Shown here: one piece after another, positions 1 to 5,164 of the stretch
Numbering within the stretch: position 1 is the first letter of the stretch
How the letters are laid out: each line of letters starts with the position of its first letter
The notes under the pieces: generated by a model
Told to the model about the DNA's origin: nothing
Seen by the model: only the letters and a program-made list of their open reading frames with translations
Databases searched by the model: none
NCBI GenBank assembly: GCA_023427545.1
Contig: JAEZBF010000208.1
Span: 1 to 5,164, forward strand
Length of the DNA: 5,164 nt
From: Pseudomonadota bacterium
Lineage (GTDB): Bacteria; Pseudomonadota; Alphaproteobacteria; Rhizobiales; Devosiaceae
Direction of reading: 5' to 3'
Program-made: the position numbers and the translations under genes

Positions 1-113
1 TCATGAAGGTGCGGAGGTCCATTCGGTTGGCCACAAGAGGACCTTGGACGGCGGCCGGGTTGGGCCGCGACCGGATGCTAATGTGCACGAAGCTCTGACA
101 CCGAGCTCTGCCG
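1..113. other. Left edge without a supported gene
   Basis: I see no gene I can defend here. A 30-codon plus-strand frame opens with ATG at position 3 and stops near 98, but it has no visible ribosome-binding site because the window begins two bases earlier, and its arginine-rich product is not recognisable. The first three bases read as TGA on the minus strand, but the frame leading to it cannot be tied to a gene. The stretch lies downstream of the minus-strand frame at 114-545 and may simply be its 3' flank. Confidence 0.4.
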
Positions 114-545
114 CTACTCCGCGGCCATCCGGATTTCCACTTCTGCGTCGTCCACCCATGTCTCAAGCTCGGAGCTAACGACCTCCAACGTTGCCGGCCG
201 GTAGGCGCGCCCCTCCGGCACCTCGGTGGCATTCGTCTTCCAGCGCCGCCTCGCGCTTAGGGACACGTCAGCCAAGTGGCTCGGGCCAGTGCGATTGACG
301 TGCTTCATCGACATCAGGAAGGACATGATGCCGCGCTTGGGATTACTCTCGTTGGTGAGGGCGGCACGGTAGTCCGGTTTTACCCCGAGCCGCTCCAGGA
401 ACCTATGGTTCACCTGCAGCCTCTGGCACTCAGCACCTTCGGCAATCCAGAGGAGGGCATCGTCAGAAAGGCCCGTGATGTCCCCACCGCCGCCAACTGA
501 CCCATGGTCGCCCGGAAACCACTCTTGAAGGTCCGCGGTTCCCAC
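114..545 (-). CDS. Hypothetical protein, 143 residues
   Basis: I do not recognise this protein. The frame runs from GTG at 545 to TAG at 114 and is closed upstream by an in-frame TAA at 567-569, so GTG is the only early start. Codon use resembles real coding sequence, with many C- and G-ending codons. The product is soluble-looking, without a signal peptide or membrane segment. A glycine-rich stretch lies near residues 17-22 (VGGGGD), then a segment resembling an amphipathic helix (ALLWIAEGAECQRLQ, about 30-44), a basic middle (ARRRWK, about 98-103) and an acidic C-terminus. The start is weak: no Shine-Dalgarno lies directly upstream. The strong AAGGAGG (minus strand, 579-585) is 33 bases away and is followed by no start codon at a usable distance. 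The gene may therefore be 5'-damaged or frameshifted. It sits downstream of the 3' end of tRNA-Ser, a common place for acquired DNA. Confidence 0.45.
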   Translation of the reverse strand: MGTADLQEWFPGDHGSVGGGGDITGLSDDALLWIAEGAECQRLQVNHRFLERLGVKPDYRAALTNESNPKRGIMSFLMSMKHVNRTGPSHLADVSLSARRRWKTNATEVPEGRAYRPATLEVVSSELETWVDDAEVEIRMAAE

Positions 546-885
546 TAGGTGAGACCGTCTGCTTGATTAACTCCTCGACCTCCTTGCCCCGCCAAGCCTG
601 TCGGGCCGGGCGTTCAGGCCGAGTTGAAGGTAGCGTCGACTCCAAATCGTCCCTGTTGCCACGTGCGAACCGTGGTCCTGAGCGACTTGCCGCCGCTGAA
701 GCGACCAGCGCCAACGGACAGACAGTAGGACAGACAGTTCATTCCGGCGGCTCAGCCCCGGGTTCTGGGGACATGCCTCAGAACTCCTGATTAGCGACGC
801 CCGAAAAGGTCCGCTAAGTCCGCCTGCCGGTGGCAGATTCTCGCGCTGCTGCGATCATGAGGCTCGACTGCCGGTGAGGGGCGGC
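546..885. other. Gene-poor stretch flanking the tRNA-Ser 3' end
   Basis: No convincing gene is present. Frames crossing it on both strands are low-complexity arginine/serine/alanine products typical of GC-rich noncoding DNA. It holds a 12-bp tandem repeat (716-739), two copies of GTCCGC spaced by 3 bp (809-814 and 818-823), two copies of CTGCCGGTG (824-832 and 868-876) and a 5-bp hairpin (824-836). The hairpin lies downstream of the tRNA in its direction of transcription but has no T-run after it, so it is not a good intrinsic terminator. Confidence 0.5.
716..739. repeat. Two-copy 12-bp tandem repeat
   Basis: The unit GGACAGACAGT(A/T) occurs twice head to tail, at 716-727 and 728-739, differing only in the last base. 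Each unit itself contains the shorter GACA/GACAG repetition. It lies in noncoding sequence between the tRNA-Ser gene and the hypothetical gene at 114-545. Role unknown; it could be a binding site, replication slippage or a scar of an integration event. Confidence 0.75.
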
Positions 886-975
886 TGGCGGAGAGAGAGG
901 GATTCGAACCCTCGAGACGGTTACCCGCCTACACACTTTCCAGGCGTGCGCCTTCGACCACTCGGCCATCTCTCC
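886..975 (-). tRNA. tRNA-Ser (anticodon GGA)
   Basis: Read on the minus strand this is a complete class II tRNA that decodes UCC/UCU. The 7-bp acceptor stem GGAGAGA/TCTCTCC is perfectly paired, and the 5' part has the GGCCGAGTGG D-arm typical of tRNA-Ser. The anticodon arm has stem CACGC/GTGTG (one G-U pair) and loop CTGGAAA with anticodon GGA. A long variable arm follows, as expected for serine, then the T-arm GAGGG-TTCGAAT-CCCTC. The discriminator is G and the CCA end is encoded (886-888). A plus-strand frame over it contains the familiar spurious peptide RERDSNPRDG, which is only an antisense reading of the tRNA. The 3' end faces position 885 and the gene-poor flank. Confidence is very high. 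Confidence 0.98.
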
Positions 976-1322
976 GTCGCGCTGGCCGCGGGTCGGGCGG
1001 GGCGGCGGCCGTCTGGAGTGGTGAACACACCCCCCGCACGGCGCGCGCACTATAGCCATGGCGAGCCTGCGAGCAAGAGATGATGCTCGACTAAAAACCC
1101 ACGGTGTTTCGAACGCCAAGAACGTCTCCCCGCAGACCGAGCACGTGAGCTGGTGCAATCGAGAGCTTCGCTCAAGTCCGTAAGCTCAACAGGTGCGTGG
1201 GGGGTAGCAACTCAGCAACCTCGTTCCGCGGCGAGCTTGTGCCGGCTGCGGAGCGTGTGCCAGAAGGAGCGCCGAGTTTAGACGGTGCCGGCGTTCGGCC
1301 CCGGGCTCGCGGAAACTGGTGG
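976..1322. other. Intergenic region between tRNA-Ser and the membrane-protein gene
   Basis: This divergent region holds the tRNA-Ser promoter and, on the plus strand, must hold signals for the gene at 1323. I find no clear plus-strand -35/-10 pair. A plus-strand open frame extends in phase from GTG at 1197 to the ATG at 1323, but the extra 42 residues are polar, low-complexity and unlike the conserved part of the protein, so I treat them as untranslated. A short inverted repeat GAGCA/TGCTC (1071-1075 and 1084-1088) overlaps the -35 element of the tRNA promoter. Confidence 0.5.
1049..1076 (-). promoter_or_regulatory. Probable promoter of tRNA-Ser
   Basis: On the minus strand a -35-like TTGCTC (1071-1076) and a -10-like TATAGT (1049-1054) are separated by 16 bases, close to the alphaproteobacterial housekeeping pattern CTTGAC/CTATAT. 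A start near 1042 would give a leader of roughly 65 bases before the mature tRNA at 975. The -35 element deviates from consensus and the spacer is one base short, so this is a prediction by pattern only. Confidence 0.5.
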
Positions 1323-1646
1323 ATGCGGCTCATCCTGAGGGTGGTGGGCACCTGGCTCCTTGGCCTGGCGCTGATCCTGCTGATCATCGACGGGACCAAG
1401 TCGCTGAGCGCGGACACGCTCGCCTGGACGCCGCTGGGCGACACCTGGTCCGGGCTCGCCTCCGATAGCCTGGCAACCGTGCGGGCGTTCTTTGCCAGCC
1501 GCTTCTTCGGCCCTCTGCTGGGACCTGGGTTCGACGCCCTGCTCAATCTCCCCGGCTGGCTCGTGCTGGCGGTCCCAGGAGTGATCATGGCCGCTGCCGG
1601 ACGCTCGCGGCGGACCCGGATCTTCGTTCGCCAACACCAGCTCTAG
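1323..1646 (+). CDS. Small conserved two-helix membrane protein
   Basis: A 107-residue protein with two hydrophobic helices, about residues 5-22 (VVGTWLLGLALILLII) and 75-92 (LPGWLVLAVPGVIMAAAG), and a basic tail (GRSRRTR). The linker has DGTKSL just after helix 1, then a WTPLG segment. From memory, this pattern matches an uncharacterised small membrane protein family found in Hyphomicrobiales, whose members also begin with the MRLILR-type first helix. That is why I choose ATG at 1323 over the in-phase GTG at 1197. A weak GGAAA-type ribosome site lies about 9 bases upstream. Function is unknown; it acts in the inner membrane. It ends at TAG one base before the ATG of the MmcQ/YjbR gene, so the two are probably cotranscribed. 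Confidence 0.75.
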   Translation: MRLILRVVGTWLLGLALILLIIDGTKSLSADTLAWTPLGDTWSGLASDSLATVRAFFASRFFGPLLGPGFDALLNLPGWLVLAVPGVIMAAAGRSRRTRIFVRQHQL

Positions 1647-1647
1647 G

Positions 1648-2002
1648 ATGAACGGCCTGCGTACCCGAACCGGCTTTGAACTGTTCGTCCGCCAATTACC
1701 GGCCGTAACGCTTGTCAAGCAGTGGGGAGGCGCTGGTGGCCAAGGTCGGGGGGAAGGTATTTGCCCTGGCCGGCGACCGTGGTGGTGTCACGTTGAAGGT
1801 CAGCGACATCGCCTTCGCCGGCCTCACGGAAATCGATGGCATCGACCAGGCGCCCTACTTCGCGCGAGGCGGCTGGGTGCGCATCGCACCGGGAGCAGAG
1901 TTTTCCGACGCTGATCTAGCGGACTATCTTCGCGAGGCTCACCGGCTGATTTCGGCCAAGCTTACGCTCAAGCTTCGCCACGAACTGGGGCTCGACGCCT
2001 GA
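1648..2002 (+). pseudogene. MmcQ/YjbR-family protein, frameshifted
   Basis: MmcQ/YjbR proteins are small (about 115-120 residues), with a fold similar to a CyaY/DNA-binding domain; their function is poorly defined. Here the N-terminal part (FELFVRQLPAVTLVKQWG) is read in the frame of the ATG at 1648, while the rest (EALVAKVGGKVFALAGD, then SDIAFAGL, QAPYFARGGWVRI and REAHRLISAKL) continues in the next frame to TGA at 2002. The join lies at 1722-1728, in TGGGGAGGCG. The family normally reads W-G-D/E-A here; a two-base loss from TGGGGCGAGGCG would give exactly the observed sequence. Restoring two bases gives 118 residues, the usual family length. A TTG at 1712 could start a 96-residue product in the second frame, but that would lack the first helix. 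It may be a true inactivating mutation or a sequencing error. The 3' 87 bases overlap a convergent gene. Confidence 0.85.
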
Positions 2003-3817
2003 TTGGGGGCGCACGCTGAACACCTTCAGGGGACTGCCGAGCAGCGAGACGTCATCAAGCCAGGAGGGCAGCCTGCCGTCCTCATAGAGGCGGACGAAAG
2101 AATCGGTCGCAGCATTAGGCAAACCCCGCATCTCCGACATCTCAGGACAGATGACTACCAACGTGATGCCGCGATCCTCAACCAGTTGGCGGGCGCCCGT
2201 GATGTGCCCGTTGAAGAAGTCGAAGGTGTCGCGAACCCCCTTCTGGTTGCGGTGATAGGGGGCCGCGACGACCTGGTGGGGGGTGAACAGCAGCATGTGC
2301 GAACCGAGGTCGATCGGTGTCATCACGCGGGCAGGCCGCAGTCCGGCGAGATCGATGAACGCGGAGGGCATCAGGCAGGCATCGCTCGACCGGCTTGAGG
2401 CTACCATCTCGGCGGCTTCAGCCGCATCGGCGCCCCTCAATCTCTCCCACCCCAGGCTAGCGAAGTTGAACAGCAGCAGCACGGCAACGCCGGCGAATGC
2501 GATCCAACCAGCGATCAGGCCGAGGATCGATGCTATGTTGCCCCGTCTCAAGTAGCGGGCGCGAGCTTCGGCGATAAGCCAGGCGGCGGCAGGGACAGCG
2601 AGCGGTGTTGCAATGCGGGCTCCGCGCACCTGCATGATCATCACTGCTACCGAAACCGCCAGTACCAGACCCAGTACAAGCCAGGCGGCGCGATCCTCGG
2701 CGGGTCCTTTCCAAAGACGGACCATGAGGAGGAGCAAGCCCAGTAGCGGCGGTACGATGAACCCCAGGGTCAGGTCTGGAGCAGCGTCGAGACTGGACCA
2801 CAGCGAGCGCGCTTCGGCGATCCGATCGAGCCAGTTGGTCACCAACCAGGGATCGAGCGCGGCATAGGGCCCGCGCAGACAGGCGGGGAATGCTGTCGCG
2901 ATAAGCGCGAGCACGAGGCCGCCGGCGCCTGCCGCGAGCAGGAGGCGCACCGGCCAGTTTCGCTGCGGCGTTGGAAGAAGCGACAGGACGGTGAAGGCAA
3001 TGCCCGTTGCCACGGCGGCGGCGACATACACGATCGAAAGCGCGTCGCAGGCCGGCGTGAACCATCGCTCGGGCGGAGTGGCAATCGCAAGGTGGATGAC
3101 CGCGCTTCCGGCGAAGCTCACGCCGAAGCTGCGCAGCATGCCCGGGGTGGGGCGGAGGATGTGGAGAAAAGCGAAGGCGATTGTGGTAGCGGCGACAACG
3201 GGTAAGCCCTCTGTGCCGATGGCGAGCGCCGTTGCCCCGACAATTCCTGCGCCGATCGCCCAGCGCGGGCGGCGGACGGCTTCGATGGCGGACCAGACGA
3301 GCAGAATCGTGAGCAGAATCTGGATGTTGTGGTGATCGAAGCGGCCCGGGGAGAACTCGGCGCTGACGGCGGGGGAGAGCACGGGCAACGCGATGGCCGG
3401 CAGCATGCCCTCGCGGCCGACGAGGCGCAGGGTCAGCTTCGCGCTGAGCCAGAGCAGCACGAGGAGGAGGGAGAGCGGCCAGATATAGGCGACGAGGGTT
3501 TCGGCGGCGCCGCCGGCGAACGGCTTGAGGAGCAGGATCAGGGCAGCGATGGGCAGGTCGACGAGCCGGGACCAGTGAATGTCGGCGCCGAACGGGGTGT
3601 TGAGGCGGTACTGGGTGTGGTCGAACCAGTTCTGGCCGGCGAGGAAGTCGCGCACCACGACGAGGCGCATGGCATCGTCGGTATCCTCAATCAGGGGCAC
3701 GCGGTCGGAGGTAAAGACGGCCCGCGCGATGAAGAAGACCGAAACGATCGCCCAGAAGCCGAGCAGCAGGCGCCAATCGAGGCGCGGCGGCGGCTCAGCT
3801 CGTGAGGCTTGGGTCAT
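1916..3817 (-). CDS. Polytopic membrane protein, GT-C/STT3-like glycosyltransferase
   Basis: A 633-residue inner-membrane protein starting at ATG 3817. It has about 11-13 hydrophobic segments between residues 15 and 452, then a soluble C-terminal part (about 453-603), presumably periplasmic. The first loop after helix 1 carries an acidic motif, EDTDD (44-48), followed by HWSRLVDLP (81-89). A second loop carries GRFDHH (158-163). Acidic DxD-type motifs in the first loop and a DHH motif in a later one are hallmarks of GT-C enzymes of the STT3/oligosaccharyltransferase type, which use polyprenyl-phosphate-linked sugars. The C-terminal part has PYHRNQKGVRDTFDFFNG (520-537), which I recall from uncharacterised alphaproteobacterial homologues. 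Acceptor and donor are unknown. No Shine-Dalgarno is evident. Residues 606-633 are encoded antisense to the MmcQ/YjbR gene and look like an added tail. No other glycan genes are nearby. The class is fairly likely; activity is inferred. Confidence 0.8.
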   Translation of the reverse strand: MTQASRAEPPPRLDWRLLLGFWAIVSVFFIARAVFTSDRVPLIEDTDDAMRLVVVRDFLAGQNWFDHTQYRLNTPFGADIHWSRLVDLPIAALILLLKPFAGGAAETLVAYIWPLSLLLVLLWLSAKLTLRLVGREGMLPAIALPVLSPAVSAEFSPGRFDHHNIQILLTILLVWSAIEAVRRPRWAIGAGIVGATALAIGTEGLPVVAATTIAFAFLHILRPTPGMLRSFGVSFAGSAVIHLAIATPPERWFTPACDALSIVYVAAAVATGIAFTVLSLLPTPQRNWPVRLLLAAGAGGLVLALIATAFPACLRGPYAALDPWLVTNWLDRIAEARSLWSSLDAAPDLTLGFIVPPLLGLLLLMVRLWKGPAEDRAAWLVLGLVLAVSVAVMIMQVRGARIATPLAVPAAAWLIAEARARYLRRGNIASILGLIAGWIAFAGVAVLLLFNFASLGWERLRGADAAEAAEMVASSRSSDACLMPSAFIDLAGLRPARVMTPIDLGSHMLLFTPHQVVAAPYHRNQKGVRDTFDFFNGHITGARQLVEDRGITLVVICPEMSEMRGLPNAATDSFVRLYEDGRLPSWLDDVSLLGSPLKVFSVRPQSGVEPQFVAKLERKLGRNQPVSLAKIVR

Positions 3818-3870
3818 CGGACCGGCATAGCGCAGGCGGACTTAAGATCGCCTGAAGCGCCAGCGCGGGC

Positions 3871-3901
3871 AAAACAAAACGGGCAGCCCGGGAGCTGCCC
3901 G
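3871..3901 (-). terminator. Intrinsic terminator of the peroxiredoxin gene
   Basis: On the minus strand an 8-bp GC-rich stem (CGGGCAGC paired with GCTGCCCG, 3880-3887 with 3894-3901) has a 6-base loop and is followed directly by TTTTGTTTT. It lies about 30 bases past the peroxiredoxin stop codon, so it should end that transcript and separate it from the membrane-protein gene downstream. Confidence 0.9.
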
Positions 3902-3931
3902 CCAGTACAGGGAGGAGGATAGCGCCGAAGG

Positions 3932-4567
3932 TCAGCCCTGCGGCTGCGCCACGACGCGGAGATAGGGCTTGAGGGTCTTCCAGCCGCCCGGGAACTTCTC
4001 GCGGGCAGCCTCGTCGGTGACGGCAGGGACGATGATGACGTCCTCACCGTTCTTCCAGTTCACCGGCGTTGCCACCTGGTGCTTGGCGGTGAGCTGCAGG
4101 CTGTCGATGACCCGCAGGATCTCGTCGAAGTTGCGGCCGGTCGAAGCCGGGTACTCGATCTTGAGCTTCACCTTCTTGTCGGGCCCGATGACGAAGACCG
4201 AGCGCACGGTGAGCGAGTTGTCGGCGTTGGGATGGATCATGTCGTACTTGCGCGCGACCTGGCCGTCGGTGTCCGAGATCAGCGGGAAGTTAAGCGTCGC
4301 ACCCTGCGTCTCGGCGATATCGGCCGCCCAGCCGGCGTGGTTCTCGAGCTTGTCGACCGAGAGGCCGAGCACCTTGACCCCGCGCTTGTCGAACTCGGGC
4401 TTGAGCTTTGCGGTGTATCCCAGCTCCGTCGTGCAGACCGGGGTGAAGTTCTTGGGGTGAGAGAACAGAACGGCCCAGTGGCCGTCGATGTAGTCGTGGA
4501 AGCGAATGCGCCCTTCAGTGGTCTCGGCTTCGAAATCAGGGGCGGTGTCGCCAATCAGAATGGCCAT
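3932..4567 (-). CDS. 1-Cys peroxiredoxin (Prx6 type)
   Basis: A cytosolic thiol peroxidase that reduces hydrogen peroxide and organic hydroperoxides. The 211 residues match the usual Prx6-subfamily length. The N-terminal thioredoxin-fold domain (about 5-155) carries the signature HPKNFTPVCTTEL, with P38, T42 and the peroxidatic C45 of the PxxxTxxC motif, and the conserved active-site arginine R122 in VRSVFVIG. The C-terminal extension (about 160-211, including VATPVNWKNGEDVIIVP and FPGGWKTLKPYLR) is the Prx6-type dimerisation domain. C45 is the only cysteine, so no resolving cysteine exists and an outside thiol must regenerate it. ATG at 4567 is preceded at 10 bases by GGAG (4578-4581). An intrinsic terminator follows the gene, so it is probably a single-gene transcript. 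I see no confident OxyR or sigma-70 site upstream. Confidence 0.97.
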   Translation of the reverse strand: MAILIGDTAPDFEAETTEGRIRFHDYIDGHWAVLFSHPKNFTPVCTTELGYTAKLKPEFDKRGVKVLGLSVDKLENHAGWAADIAETQGATLNFPLISDTDGQVARKYDMIHPNADNSLTVRSVFVIGPDKKVKLKIEYPASTGRNFDEILRVIDSLQLTAKHQVATPVNWKNGEDVIIVPAVTDEAAREKFPGGWKTLKPYLRVVAQPQG

Positions 4568-4577
4568 GTCGTCGGGT

Positions 4578-4581
4578 CTCC
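4578..4581 (-). promoter_or_regulatory. Ribosome-binding site of the peroxiredoxin gene
   Basis: GGAG on the minus strand lies 10 bases upstream of ATG 4567 and supports that start. A second purine-rich AAGGA stretch lies further upstream and is too distant to be used. Confidence 0.65.
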
Positions 4582-4628
4582 AGGAGGTCCTTCGTGCGTG
4601 TCTCTAATTTCGGCTTTCCGGGCCGTCG

Positions 4629-4680
4629 CTTGCAGGCCCCGCAGGGGAAAAGTCTTTGTCTTTTGAGCGGCCTGCGCAAG
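4629..4680. repeat. Composite imperfect inverted repeat in the divergent intergenic region
   Basis: The left arm CTTGCAGGCC (4629-4638) is matched by the right arm GGCCTGCGCAAG (4669-4680), its reverse complement with a two-base GC insertion. Inside lie CCCC-GCA-GGGG (4637-4647) and AAAAG-N7-CTTTT (4648-4664), so nested stems are possible. It sits between the divergent peroxiredoxin gene and the gene at 4844, where promoters and operators are expected. It could be an operator, a leader structure or a remnant of a small repeat element; the sequence alone does not say which. Confidence 0.6.
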
Positions 4681-4830
4681 AAGGCATTTTGCGGCGGCGA
4701 CCATTAGCGCAACGCCGCCTAAGGCGACAAGTGTTTCCCCCAGTGTCCTTCATCCGGCGTTCAGCCAGCCGGGCGCAAAAGCTCTCTCTCCAATTCGACC
4801 TCGCGATTCGAGGCATACCGCACAAGGACT

Positions 4831-4836
4831 GGGGAG
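4831..4836 (+). promoter_or_regulatory. Ribosome-binding site of the gene at 4844
   Basis: GGGGAG lies 7 bases upstream of ATG 4844. The good spacing, and the change from noncoding-like to coding-like sequence at this ATG, fix the start of the partial gene. Confidence 0.7.
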
Positions 4837-4843
4837 CACCGAC

Positions 4844-5164
4844 ATGGCACGCAAGGATGGACCGACAGCCAATTACTTCAGGCCCAAGGACATCGCGGTG
4901 TTCAAGCAGGCGGCCAAGCTCTTCAAGGTCTATATCGCCGTTCGCCGGATCAACCCGGAGAGCCTCGCCTATGCCGGCGTCAAGGGCTACACGCCCAAGC
5001 TGATCGACTGCAAAGCCAAGACCGCCGAGCACGACATCAGGATCAACGGGAAGGTGCGCAAGCTTGCCGGCCTGGTGATCGACTGCGACGTCTATGGCCG
5101 CCACCTTGCCGAAGTCTTCGGCAAGGACAAGGTCGCCAGCGCGGTCAAGGAATGGAAGAAGTTC
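4844..5164 (+). CDS. Hypothetical protein, 5' part (runs off window)
   Basis: The frame opens at ATG 4844 and stays open to the window end, giving 107 residues with no stop. Coding evidence is good: a ribosome site (GGGGAG) at 7 bases and a strong preference for C- or G-ending codons throughout. The product is lysine-rich and soluble-looking, without signal peptide or membrane helix. Visible blocks are FKQAAKLFKVYIAVRRINPE (20-39), YAGVKGYTPKLIDCKAKTAE (43-62) and KLAGLVIDCDVYGRHLAEVF (73-92). Its two cysteines, C56 and C81, each follow an aspartate in an 'IDC' motif. The VRR-x-NP-x-S-L and GYTPKxIDCKAKTA pattern reminds me of uncharacterised bacterial proteins, but I cannot name a family. 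It is transcribed divergently from the peroxiredoxin. The rest of the protein lies outside the window, so no function is assigned. Confidence 0.85.
   Translation, partial: MARKDGPTANYFRPKDIAVFKQAAKLFKVYIAVRRINPESLAYAGVKGYTPKLIDCKAKTAEHDIRINGKVRKLAGLVIDCDVYGRHLAEVFGKDKVASAVKEWKKF

Noticed and set aside
463..714. Minus-strand 83-residue frame
   Set aside because: Low-complexity, arginine/alanine-rich, no homology I recognise; only its middle part is protein-like, recorded as a finding.
824..836. Hairpin CTGCC-GGT-GGCAG as terminator of tRNA-Ser
   Set aside because: The stem is only 5 bp and no T-run follows on the minus strand.
874..1083. Plus-strand frame with RERDSNPRDG peptide, and minus-strand frame 814-1158
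   Set aside because: Both are translations of the tRNA-Ser gene and its flanks, a well-known source of false proteins.
1197..1322. N-terminal extension of the small membrane protein from GTG 1197
   Set aside because: The added 42 residues are polar and not family-like, and ATG 1323 starts directly before the conserved first helix.
1172..1718. Minus-strand frames opposite the small membrane protein
   Set aside because: Antisense readings of a gene with a recognisable two-helix product; proline- and arginine-rich and unlike real proteins.
1715..1735. Programmed frameshift in the MmcQ/YjbR gene
   Set aside because: A +1 or -2 shift would be required; no known slippery motif, stop codon at the shift or stimulatory structure is visible, and the family is not known for recoding.
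4079..4666. Plus-strand frames over the peroxiredoxin
   Set aside because: Shadows of a clearly identified peroxiredoxin with intact active-site motifs.
4604..5104. Minus-strand 166-residue frame opposite the right-edge gene
   Set aside because: It is antisense to a plus-strand frame with a better ribosome site and codon use, and it would overlap the divergent intergenic region.
1..5164. CRISPR arrays, insertion sequences, rRNA
   Set aside because: No regularly spaced repeats, transposase signatures, terminal inverted repeats or rRNA sequence were seen.

Overview
The window looks like chromosomal DNA from a GC-rich alphaproteobacterium, probably of the Hyphomicrobiales (Devosia-like). This rests on base composition, codon use and the resemblance of the membrane proteins to families I know from that group; no marker gene settles the genus.

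Layout. Positions 1-885 hold one unrecognised minus-strand reading frame (114-545) between stretches with no convincing gene. This is the flank next to the 3' end of a complete tRNA-Ser(GGA) gene (minus strand, 886-975, CCA encoded). The tRNA has a plausible promoter at 1049-1076. After a gene-poor leader region, a small two-helix membrane protein (1323-1646, plus) is followed one base later by an MmcQ/YjbR-family gene (1648-2002, plus) that is broken by a frameshift near 1724. Converging on it from the right is a 633-residue polytopic membrane protein (1916-3817, minus). It resembles GT-C/STT3-type glycosyltransferases, and its last 28 codons run antisense through the end of the broken gene. 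A clear intrinsic terminator (3871-3901, minus) separates it from a 1-Cys peroxiredoxin gene (3932-4567, minus). A 276-bp divergent intergenic region with a composite inverted repeat leads to an unrecognised plus-strand gene that starts at 4844 and runs off the window.

How the genes relate. This is not an obvious single pathway. The peroxiredoxin is a self-contained antioxidant unit with its own ribosome-binding site and terminator. The small membrane protein and the MmcQ/YjbR gene look like a transcriptional pair. The GT-C-like protein is an orphan with no glycan genes next to it. The points most worth a second look are the frameshifted MmcQ/YjbR gene, the antisense C-terminal extension of its convergent neighbour, the unrecognised gene at the right edge, and the tRNA-flanking region as a possible island junction. 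I see no strong evidence for a new multi-gene system.
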